Below the pieces are notes generated by a model that searched no databases, was not told the origin of the DNA, and saw only the letters and a list, made by a program, of their open reading frames with translations. Of a stretch of DNA of 11,364 nucleotides, positions 1-6,210 are shown piece after piece; position 1 is the first letter of the stretch; the number at the start of each line of letters is the position of its first letter. The DNA is from M55B120 sp964426155 (GTDB taxonomy: Bacteria > Actinomycetota > Humimicrobiia > Humimicrobiales > Humimicrobiaceae). The stretch covers positions 1-11,364 of the forward strand of contig CAYROY010000025.1 in NCBI GenBank assembly GCA_964426155.1, in the 5' to 3' direction. Made by a program: the position numbers and the translations under genes.

Positions 1-377
1 CCCAGTTCACTGAAAGCACTCGAATTTAAAAAGTAAAAATCGGGAGTAGGAATGTCGAGATTGTTAAAAATCTGCTTGGATATTATCTTGTCAAAGCTCA
101 ATACATTAGAATATACGCCAGGACCGGTATAAGGTATTTCCAGCACCTCAAGCATTTCCTGCACTGTGCCGTCTTCACCATCTTTTCCATGCAGGGCAAT
201 ATATACCAGGTCAAATTTATAAGAGGTAAGATTTTCTACTAGAGATTGATCTACATCGAGCTTTGTTACATTATAGCCAAGCTTTCTGAGTGCATTTGAG
301 ACTCTCTGCCCGCTTTTTATCGAAATCTCTCTCTCAAGAGATCTTCCACCCATGAGTACTGCAATATTTTTTTTCAT
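1..377 (-). CDS. ddl: D-alanine--D-alanine ligase, N-terminal part (cut by window edge)
   Basis: ATP-grasp ligase that joins two D-Ala for peptidoglycan precursors in the cytoplasm. The reading frame runs leftward from an ATG at 377-375 and stays open to base 1, giving 125 codons of the N-terminal domain. Visible family motifs are VLMGGRSLEREISIKSG (residues 7-23, with Glu15 in the position of the catalytic Glu of E. coli DdlB), ALHGKDGEDG (about 75-84) and PYTGPGVYSN shortly after, followed by a DK pair at the start of the ATP-grasp central domain. The ATP-binding and C-terminal parts lie outside the window. A modest purine-rich site (AAAGAGTGA) lies just upstream of the start. It follows the aminotransferase gene by 23 bp on the same strand, so co-transcription is likely. 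Family assignment is firm; completeness of the gene cannot be judged. Confidence 0.93.
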   Translation of the reverse strand, partial: MKKNIAVLMGGRSLEREISIKSGQRVSNALRKLGYNVTKLDVDQSLVENLTSYKFDLVYIALHGKDGEDGTVQEMLEVLEIPYTGPGVYSNVLSFDKIISKQIFNNLDIPTPDFYFLNSSAFSEL

Positions 378-400
378 TTTTATCACTCTTTTTTTATTTT

Positions 401-1654
401 TTATCGGGAAAAACTTTCATATAGTTTTATTTTCTCTTTAATTATTTCTGAAAGGATTTTTATACCCTTTTTGATATTTTCACTGGTTTCAGTGCAGAAT
501 GCCAGCCTGGCTGCATCCTTTCCCCTCCCATCGGCATAAAATCCGGTCCCCGGTACAAATGCAACATTTCTTCTCACCGCGTCAGCAAGCATTTCTTTGG
601 TGTTTATATAATGAGGCACTCTGAGCCATATAAAAAAACCTCCTTCTGGTTTTGACCATGTAGCTATCCCGGAGAGGTTTTCTTCCAGAGCCTGCAGCAT
701 GGCATTTCTTCTTTTATGATATATCTTTATAAATTCGGTTATATTGTCTTTCCATGAAGGATCCGAAAAGTATTCATATGCTATCCTCTGCGAAAAAGAG
801 CTGCTGCAAAGTATAGAAGACTGTACTCCCAGTATAAGTTTTTCTATTATCAGGTGCGGTGCAACTATCCAGCCGATTCTGAACCCCGGAGCAAATAATT
901 TAGAAAGAGTACTTATATATATTACATTTTTGTTGTCACCATTTATATCCATTTTCTTTATGGACGGTACATGTTTTCCTTCATATCTTAGCATTCCATA
1001 AGGATTGTCTTCAACAATAAGGGTGTTATATTTTTTCACAATCATTAGGAGTTCTTTCCTTCTGGCCATGCTCAGGGTGAATCCGGAAGGATTGGAAAAA
1101 TTTGGAACCAGATATATAAACTTTGCTACTTTATTATTATCATGAAAATATTTTAATTTCTTTTCAACTTCTGAAACAATGACGCCATCCTTATCTGAAG
1201 GGATAGCAGCTATTTTTGCTTCATAGGCTTTAAATGCATTAAGTGCACCCGTATAGGTCGGTGCTTCGGTTATGATATAGTCACCAGAATCAATAAATAC
1301 TTTTGCCAGCAGATCCAGAGCCTGCTGTCCCCCTGTAGTTATTATCATATCTTCTTCATCAACTTTGATTCCTTCCAGTTCCATTACTTCTATAAGTTTT
1401 GTCCTGAGGGGATAATATCCATTAGAGTCGCCGTATTGCAGGGTGATGTCCCCATCTGTCTTTAAGGACCGTTTTATATATTTTTCCAGCTTTTGATAAT
1501 TTAAAGCTCTGACCTCAGGCAATCCTCCAGAGAAAGAAATTATATCCTCCCGCGCTGAAAGAGATAGAAGGTCCCTTATCTCCGATGATACCATTTCTCT
1601 GGTACGTCTGGAATATAGATGCTTCCAATAATCAAAAGTTACTTTTTTAGTCAT
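401..1654 (-). CDS. PLP-dependent aminotransferase, LysN/2-aminoadipate aminotransferase-like (fold type I, class I/II)
   Basis: 417-aa cytoplasmic aminotransferase of the subgroup containing LysN and the C-terminal domains of MocR regulators; there is no DNA-binding domain here, so it is an enzyme rather than a MocR regulator. Visible motifs: SGGLPE (42-47), QYGDSNGYYPLR (73-84), TTGGQQALDL (106-115), PNFSNPSG (184-191), VEDNPYG with Asp216 for the pyridine nitrogen, TLSKLFAPGFRIGW with Lys252 as the PLP Schiff-base lysine, and Arg383 in AARLAF for the substrate carboxylate. Length is normal for the family. The exact donor substrate (2-aminoadipate, aromatic or branched-chain amino acid) cannot be read from sequence. 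The ATG at 1654 has no clear Shine-Dalgarno site; no better start is nearby. It is transcribed toward ddl (23 bp gap). A metabolic link to cell-wall D-Ala is possible but unproven. Confidence 0.9.
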   Translation of the reverse strand: MTKKVTFDYWKHLYSRRTREMVSSEIRDLLSLSAREDIISFSGGLPEVRALNYQKLEKYIKRSLKTDGDITLQYGDSNGYYPLRTKLIEVMELEGIKVDEEDMIITTGGQQALDLLAKVFIDSGDYIITEAPTYTGALNAFKAYEAKIAAIPSDKDGVIVSEVEKKLKYFHDNNKVAKFIYLVPNFSNPSGFTLSMARRKELLMIVKKYNTLIVEDNPYGMLRYEGKHVPSIKKMDINGDNKNVIYISTLSKLFAPGFRIGWIVAPHLIIEKLILGVQSSILCSSSFSQRIAYEYFSDPSWKDNITEFIKIYHKRRNAMLQALEENLSGIATWSKPEGGFFIWLRVPHYINTKEMLADAVRRNVAFVPGTGFYADGRGKDAARLAFCTETSENIKKGIKILSEIIKEKIKLYESFSR

Positions 1655-1751
1655 CAGTAATGGTTCAAAGATTTTGTATAAATAATGCTCATATTCTAAA
1701 AAGGATAATATTTTCTAAAAAACAAAGGCATTCAATAAATAATAATTTATT

Positions 1752-1780
1752 AATATATATTAAATTGTACAAAACTTCAA
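1752..1780 (-). promoter_or_regulatory. Candidate promoter for the aminotransferase-ddl unit
   Basis: Read on the minus strand, TTGAAG (1780-1775) and TATATT (1757-1752) are separated by 17 bp, resembling a sigma-A -35/-10 pair. It would give a leader of roughly 90 nt. The region is very AT-rich, so chance matches are easy; a second weak pair lies closer to the gene. Confidence 0.35.
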
Positions 1781-1794
1781 AAGTGATTTACAAG

Positions 1795-1822
1795 TTTAAA
1801 CAATATTATTAAATGTTATAAT
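1795..1822 (+). promoter_or_regulatory. Candidate extended -10 promoter for the GNAT/malic enzyme unit
   Basis: A perfect TATAAT (1817-1822) is preceded by TG one base upstream (TGT-TATAAT), an extended -10 element. A weak -35-like TTTAAA lies at 1795-1800 with a 16-bp spacer. The predicted start of transcription is near 1829, leaving only a short leader before the GNAT gene. It sits back to back with the minus-strand promoter. Confidence 0.55.
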
Positions 1823-1843
1823 TACTCTAAAATCTAATGTAAA

Positions 1844-2563
1844 GTGTCAGTCACAATTATTATGAGGGTAAAAGTAAGAATAAGGGATATTTCCGCTGAA
1901 AAGCTGGAAGAAATCAGTGTAAAATGTGCAGACTGCAGCTTCTGGTTTGGTAATGATGACAGGAGTTTATTAAGGGAAATACTGGAAATAAAAAGCCTTC
2001 TTGATTTTAAATCCCTTCTGAGATTTAAATTCCGTGAACGAATCTATAAAAAGACTGGTGCAAAAAAACTTGGTATTTTTATTGATAATGGGGGAATTGT
2101 AAAAGGTGCCTTTAAAAACAGATATTGTGTAGGGATATTATGTGCGGGAAGCTGTAATTTATTTCCCAGATTGAGGTCTTTTAAAGTATACCCTCCTGAT
2201 CCCAGAAGCATTTTTCTTGGATGTATATATGTAGAGCCTTCTCATAGGGGGCAGGGAATTAAAAAGAGGCTGCTTATTGAGCTGGAGAAAGACCTGATAA
2301 GAAAGAAAGCGTATTCAATAGAAACAATAGGCAAGAGACCCGATGATGATATTGCCGAAGAAGAGTTTGAAAACAGTCCGCTTTTATCTTTTAAATTTCT
2401 GATAAACAACGGTTTTTATCTTAAGAAGAATGACCGGCTCTTCCCGCTTTTAAGGCTTGACCTGAAAAGCATAGCCAGAGATTTTACAGCAGAAGAGTCA
2501 GTAATTAAAAAAGTTGCATATAAGAGGGCAGTAAGAAGTCCTGTTATAATGAAAGAAAAATGA
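1844..2563 (+). CDS. GNAT family N-acetyltransferase
   Basis: Cytoplasmic acetyl-CoA-dependent acyltransferase of unknown substrate. The core GNAT signature is the beta-strand plus pyrophosphate loop at FLGCIYVEPSHRGQGIKKRLL (about 124-144, acetyl-CoA-binding R/Q-x-x-G-x-G/A type: HRGQGI). An N-terminal Cys-rich/aromatic segment, CADCSFWFG (28-36), resembles the C-x-F/Y-W motif of a GNAT subgroup seen in Gram-positive bacteria, and FLINNGFYL plus a final LRL strand matches the end of that fold. A basic tail of about 30 residues follows. The start is uncertain: GTG at 1844 begins the longest frame, but ATG at 1862 (MRVKVRIRD) is equally likely, and neither has a good Shine-Dalgarno site. A malic enzyme gene follows after 63 bp on the same strand and may be co-transcribed. 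The GNAT call is firm; the substrate is unknown. Confidence 0.8.
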   Translation: MSVTIIMRVKVRIRDISAEKLEEISVKCADCSFWFGNDDRSLLREILEIKSLLDFKSLLRFKFRERIYKKTGAKKLGIFIDNGGIVKGAFKNRYCVGILCAGSCNLFPRLRSFKVYPPDPRSIFLGCIYVEPSHRGQGIKKRLLIELEKDLIRKKAYSIETIGKRPDDDIAEEEFENSPLLSFKFLINNGFYLKKNDRLFPLLRLDLKSIARDFTAEESVIKKVAYKRAVRSPVIMKEK

Positions 2564-2626
2564 TCTATATATGAATATTCTCAGGTAGGAGATTTTAGAA
2601 AAAGAAAGATATACAGGTAAAAATAA

Positions 2627-3871
2627 ATGGATATATATGAAGAATCCCTGATCATGCACAAAAATAATCAGGGCAAGATAGACGTTATTTCAAAGGTAGC
2701 TGTAAAAAATGAAAAAGACCTTTCACTAGCTTATTCTCCAGGAGTTGCTGGTCCGTGCAGAGAGATCCATAGAGATCCTGCAACATTAAATACATATACA
2801 GCAAGAGGTAATATGATAGCTGTTGTCTCGGACGGTTCTGCTGTACTGGGTCTGGGCAATATAGGTGCAAGGGCAGCTTTGCCTGTAATGGAGGGAAAAT
2901 GTGTACTTTTTAAACAGTTTGGCGGTGTTTCTGCTTTCCCATTATGCATAGATAGTCAGGATATTGATACAATAGTAGAAACAGTAAAGCTTCTTGAGCC
3001 GTCGTTTTCTGGCATTAATCTGGAAGACATATCAGCACCGCGGTGTTTTGAAATAGAGGATAGATTAAAAAGAGAATCGGGTATGCTGATATTTCATGAT
3101 GACCAGCATGGTACGGCAATAGTTACTCTGGCAGGATTGTACAATGCATGCAGATTATACGATAAGGATATAAGGGATTTGAAAATAGTCATAAATGGTG
3201 CAGGTGCTGCAGGAAGTTCTATATTAAATCTATTGAAATATATTGATGTAAATAATATTGTAGTCTGTGACTCAAAGGGGATAATATGCCGTTCAAGAGG
3301 GGACCTGGGCAGTTATAAGGAAGGGATTGCAGATATTACCAACTATGATGGACTTGAAGGGAAGCTTATTGATGCAATCAATGGAGCAGATATTTTTATA
3401 GGTGTATCTACAGCTAATCTGCTCACGCTGGAGATGATAGCTGTTATGAAAAAAAATCCAATAATATTTGCTCTGGCAAACCCTGAACCGGAGATAAATC
3501 CAGATATTGCAAAAAAATCCGGAGTAAAAATAATTGCTACCGGTAGAAGTGATTACCCTAACCAGGTGAACAATGTGCTGGCATTTCCCGGAATATTCAG
3601 GGGTGCACTTGATGCAGGGGCAAGCGAGATAAATATAGATATGAAGCTTGCTGCAGCAGAGGCGATTGCAAATATAGTATCTGATGATTTAAGATATGAT
3701 TATATAATACCCAAACCATTCGATCCTGCAGTACTTCCAGCAGTTGCAGCTGCTGTTGCACTTTCTGCAGTAAAGTCTGGACTCGCAGATGGAGATATAG
3801 ATGTAGAAAAGATAAGATCAAGAGCTGAGAATATTACCGGAGCTAAAGAGAATAAGATATTTAATGGTTAA
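2627..3871 (+). CDS. NAD(P)-dependent malic enzyme (oxaloacetate-decarboxylating malate dehydrogenase)
   Basis: Oxidatively decarboxylates malate to pyruvate and CO2, making NADH or NADPH. At 414 aa it is a short single-domain bacterial malic enzyme without the phosphotransacetylase-like C-terminal extension of MaeB. Motifs in order: SLAYSPGVA with Tyr36 (catalytic), DGSAVLGLGNIG (69-80), PVMEGK with Lys91 (catalytic base), INLEDISAPRCFEIE with Glu133/Asp134 (metal), FHDDQHGTA with Asp158/Asp159 (metal), then the Rossmann loop NGAGAAGSS (190-198), and ALANPEPEI near the C-terminal part. All expected active-site residues are present. An Asp follows the second nucleotide-binding strand (VVCDSKG), which often favours NAD, but cofactor choice is not certain. 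The start ATG has an AGGT site 9 nt upstream. The only near neighbour on this strand is the GNAT gene 63 bp upstream. Confidence 0.95.
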   Translation: MDIYEESLIMHKNNQGKIDVISKVAVKNEKDLSLAYSPGVAGPCREIHRDPATLNTYTARGNMIAVVSDGSAVLGLGNIGARAALPVMEGKCVLFKQFGGVSAFPLCIDSQDIDTIVETVKLLEPSFSGINLEDISAPRCFEIEDRLKRESGMLIFHDDQHGTAIVTLAGLYNACRLYDKDIRDLKIVINGAGAAGSSILNLLKYIDVNNIVVCDSKGIICRSRGDLGSYKEGIADITNYDGLEGKLIDAINGADIFIGVSTANLLTLEMIAVMKKNPIIFALANPEPEINPDIAKKSGVKIIATGRSDYPNQVNNVLAFPGIFRGALDAGASEINIDMKLAAAEAIANIVSDDLRYDYIIPKPFDPAVLPAVAAAVALSAVKSGLADGDIDVEKIRSRAENITGAKENKIFNG

Positions 3872-3968
3872 TTGGCAGTGGTTGAAAAAACGGTTTTTTA
3901 AGAATTATATCAGGTGAAATTAGTAGGATGTCCTGATCTGTCAGAAAAAAATTGTTTATAAAAATAGC

Positions 3969-3997
3969 TGTACAAAATTTTTTATATATGCTATTAT
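3969..3997 (+). promoter_or_regulatory. Candidate promoter of the T-box/trpB2 unit
   Basis: TGTACA (3969-3974) and TATTAT (3992-3997) are spaced by 17 bp. Transcription would begin near 4004, about 40 nt before the first T-box stem. The stretch 3872-4040 otherwise holds only weak AT hairpins and no gene. Confidence 0.4.
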
Positions 3998-4040
3998 CCA
4001 CATTTAATTTTGTATATTTGAAATCTAAATATAAAATAAA

Positions 4041-4365
4041 GCCTGTGAACAGGAATAGTAAGTACCAATGCAGCATACAGAGAGCCGCTGTTGCTGAGAA
4101 TGCGGCTGTAATGCAGGTACCGAATGGGCCTGGGAGGTGACTGTAACAAATCTATGACCGGATTAGCTTCTAGCAATGGTCAGTAGAGATTAAGACAGTC
4201 CGGCTTCCTCCGTTATCAGAGGATAAGATATTATTAGTATCTGAAATTATAAGGGTACAGGGGATCTGGAATATATTTTCAAAAATCCCTTGTAAAGTAG
4301 AGTGGCACCGCGGGAAATAAACCTCTCGTCTCTATTAATGATAGGGACTTTGAGAGGTTTTTTTA
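4041..4365 (+). promoter_or_regulatory. T-box riboswitch, tryptophan specifier (UGG)
   Basis: A tRNA-sensing leader that allows readthrough when uncharged tRNA binds. Stem I: lower helix CAGG (4050-4053)/CCTG (4129-4132); specifier loop with AGTA (4057-4060) on the 5' side and GAA-TGG-G (4122-4128) on the 3' side; next helix GTACC (4062-4066)/GGTAC (4116-4120); upper helix AGCCGC (4083-4088)/GCGGCT (4102-4107), with AGAG- and GCTGAGA-type loop motifs. The specifier UGG at 4125-4127 encodes Trp. Stem II-like helices: CCGGA/TCCGG (4158-4162/4199-4203) and TCCTC/GAGGA (4206-4210/4219-4223). Stem III: 9 bp, 4257-4265 with 4285-4293. The T-box AGAGTGGCACCGCGGG is at 4299-4314; TAGAG (4298-4302) can pair with CTCTA (4330-4334) as the antiterminator. 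The UGGC bulge (4303-4306) fits a tRNA 3' end GCCA, i.e. discriminator G, as in bacterial tRNA-Trp. Controls trpB2. Confidence 0.96.
4319..4365 (+). terminator. Intrinsic terminator of the T-box leader
   Basis: AAACCTCTC (4319-4327) pairs with GAGAGGTTT (4352-4360), and inside it GTCTCTAT (4328-4335) pairs with ATAGGGAC (4341-4348, one G-U). A T-rich run follows (4358-4370, one A). Its 5' arm overlaps the antiterminator partner at 4330-4334, so the two structures exclude each other as expected for a T-box. Confidence 0.95.
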
Positions 4366-4422
4366 TTTTATGAATAGAAAAATACAAATACACAAACTTT
4401 TTAAAAAGGAAAGGAAGGCAAA

Positions 4423-5787
4423 ATGTTAAAAGATGAAGAGAAAAAAGTATTACTTACAGAAGAGGAGATGCCGCGGCAGTGGTACAATATAAATCCTGAT
4501 CTGCCTGAACCGCTAGATCCTCCTCTGCACCCAAAGACAGGTAAACCATTGACGCCGGATGACCTATCTGTATTATTCCCGATGTCTCTGATAATGCAGG
4601 AAGTAAGCATGGAAAGATATATAGACATACCGGAGGAGCTTCTGGATATATATAAGATATGGAGGCCCTCTCCTCTGGTAAGGGCCAGCAAGCTGGAAAG
4701 ATTCCTCGATACTCCGGCAAAGATTTACTATAAAAATGAAAGCGTAAGTCCGCCTGGAAGCCACAAGCCCAATACTGCAATAGCACAGGCCTACTATAAT
4801 AAAAAAGAAGGTGTGAGTAAGCTGACCACCGAGACAGGTGCGGGTCAATGGGGAAGCGCACTTTCATTTGCATGCAGCCTGCTGGGTATTGACCTGACTG
4901 TGTATATGGTAAGGTGCAGTTATGACCAGAAGCCATACAGAAAGCTGATGATGAAAATATGGGGAGCTGATTGTATTGCTTCTCCGTCTGATACTACTGA
5001 ATCGGGAAGAGCGATACTGGAGAAAGATCCTAATTGCTCCGGCAGTCTTGGAATAGCCATAAGTGAAGCTGTTGAGGTAGCAGCAAAGAGTGGAGGCAGC
5101 ATTAAATATTCTCTGGGCAGTGTGCTTAACCATGTACTTTTACACCAGACAATAGTAGGGCTGGAGACTAAAAAACAGCTCGAGAAGATTGAAGTGGAAC
5201 CAGATATTCTAATAGGTTGTGTTGGAGGGGGCAGCAATTTTGCTGGATTTGCATTTCCTTTTGTACCGGATAAACAGGCTGGAAAAGATATAAGAATAAT
5301 AGCTGTTGAGCCTGATGCTTGCCCGACCCTTACAAAAGGGCCATTTGCTTATGATTATGGAGATACTGCAAAAATGGCTCCTATTGCCAAGATGTTTACC
5401 CTGGGACACGATTTTATACCGCAGCCGATACATGCAGGAGGGCTCAGATATCATGGAATGGCTCCCCAGTTAAGCCTTCTTGTAAAAGAAAATATCATAG
5501 AAGCAGTAGCTCTACCGCAGAATCCTGTATTTAAAGCATCTATGGACTTTGCTAATACTGAAGGTATAATACCTGCACCAGAAACTGCACATGCCATTAA
5601 GGCAGTGGTAGACGAAGCATTAAAGTGCAGAGAAACGGGAGAAGAAAAAGTTATCGTATTTAATTTCAGCGGGCATGGCCATTTTGATCTTGCTGCTTAC
5701 GATGCTTATATGAATGGAGAACTGGTGGATTTTGAATATCCTGATGATAAAATAAAAGAATCTATTAAAAATCTTCCAAAGTTTTAA
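4423..5787 (+). CDS. trpB2: Tryptophan synthase beta chain, TrpB2 type
   Basis: PLP enzyme that condenses indole with L-serine to make tryptophan; TrpB2 is the divergent long form known from archaea and some bacteria. At 454 aa it is longer than TrpB1 (about 400) and has the TrpB2-type N-terminal extension. Motifs: RPSPLVRASKLE (81-92), IYYKNES (101-107), PPGSHKPNTA (110-119) with Lys115 as the Schiff-base lysine, TTETGAGQWG (135-144) with Glu137 in the catalytic Glu position, GCVGGGSNFAG (265-275) for the phosphate, HAGGLRYHG (337-345) and FNFSGHGHFD (413-422). The start ATG is preceded by GGAAAGGAAGG (4408-4418), a very strong ribosome site. The gene follows a Trp T-box, evidence for a role in tryptophan supply. 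No trpA or other trp gene is adjacent, so it may work on free indole or with a distant TrpA. Other proposed TrpB2 roles, such as serine deamination, fit the T-box less well. Confidence 0.95.
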   Translation: MLKDEEKKVLLTEEEMPRQWYNINPDLPEPLDPPLHPKTGKPLTPDDLSVLFPMSLIMQEVSMERYIDIPEELLDIYKIWRPSPLVRASKLERFLDTPAKIYYKNESVSPPGSHKPNTAIAQAYYNKKEGVSKLTTETGAGQWGSALSFACSLLGIDLTVYMVRCSYDQKPYRKLMMKIWGADCIASPSDTTESGRAILEKDPNCSGSLGIAISEAVEVAAKSGGSIKYSLGSVLNHVLLHQTIVGLETKKQLEKIEVEPDILIGCVGGGSNFAGFAFPFVPDKQAGKDIRIIAVEPDACPTLTKGPFAYDYGDTAKMAPIAKMFTLGHDFIPQPIHAGGLRYHGMAPQLSLLVKENIIEAVALPQNPVFKASMDFANTEGIIPAPETAHAIKAVVDEALKCRETGEEKVIVFNFSGHGHFDLAAYDAYMNGELVDFEYPDDKIKESIKNLPKF

Positions 5788-5801
5788 AAAATATGTATTC
5801 T

Positions 5802-5826
5802 GGGGCCCTTTATTTTAAAGGGCCCC
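5802..5826 (+). terminator. Perfect GC-rich hairpin after trpB2, possible terminator
   Basis: GGGGCCCTTT (5802-5811) pairs perfectly with AAAGGGCCCC (5817-5826) around the loop ATTTT, 14 nt after the trpB2 stop. There is no T-run directly after the stem on the plus strand, so it is not a textbook intrinsic terminator; it may act as a U-tract-poor terminator or as a 3'-end stabilising hairpin. On the minus strand a T-rich run lies about 9 nt after the stem. Confidence 0.5.
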
Positions 5827-5929
5827 ACCTCCAGGCCAATTAAAAAATGTCTTGAAAAAACATCTAGAAAAAATATACTTGCTTTTTTTCATATAACTCT
5901 ATATATTATACACGTGGTTTTAGGTAGAA

Positions 5930-5957
5930 TTGGCAAATGGGAGTTTCTTCAAATAAT
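5930..5957 (+). promoter_or_regulatory. Candidate rho promoter
   Basis: TTGGCA (5930-5935) and AATAAT (5952-5957) are spaced by 16 bp, each one base off consensus. A weaker pair lies upstream (TTGCTT at 5879, TATTAT at 5904, 19-bp spacer). Either would leave a leader of about 250-300 nt before rho. The rest of the 423-bp gap (5788-6210) has no convincing gene. Confidence 0.4.
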
Positions 5958-6017
5958 CAGACCTTAAATTTCAAAATTTATTATATACAGGTAATTACGT
6001 ACCCGTAGATTTAAAGC

Positions 6018-6071
6018 CAGGATAATTGATTTTTTATCCAATAAGCATATGCTAGATTATTCATTATCCTG
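6018..6071 (+). promoter_or_regulatory. Structured segment in the rho leader with alternative pairings
   Basis: CAGGATAAT (6018-6026) is a perfect inverted partner of ATTATCCTG (6063-6071). Part of the same 5' arm, GGATAA (6020-6025), can instead pair with TTATCC at 6034-6039, and the interior contains the 10-base palindrome AGCATATGCT (6044-6053). The two pairings exclude each other. rho genes are commonly autoregulated through their leaders, so a regulatory role is plausible, but no T-run or known motif is present. Confidence 0.35.
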
Positions 6072-6210
6072 ATTAGTCAAATAAGAGTATAGTACATACC
6101 TTAAGATTTAAGAGTTTAAGCAGTTGTTATACAGTCTACCTTTTCAGAATTTTTTATGAAGCAAAGATTGAAAATAAAAATTGGGATGCCTTTGAAAGGA
6201 GAATTTACTG

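Noticed and set aside
3885..3937. Terminator after the malic enzyme gene (AAAAAA-CGG-TTTTTT, and ATCAGG/CCTGAT at 3909-3937)
   Set aside because: The first is an A-T only hairpin with a 3-base loop and the second is 6 bp with a 17-nt loop and no T-run; neither is convincing.
3952..4140. Open frames over the T-box leader on both strands
   Set aside because: They lie over conserved RNA structure and have no protein-like composition or ribosome sites.
4454..5454. Long minus-strand frames inside trpB2
   Set aside because: Shadows of the real gene; low-complexity composition and no family motifs.
6101..6120. Short TTTAAGA-type direct repeats before rho
   Set aside because: Only 5-7 bases long in AT-rich DNA; not distinguishable from chance.
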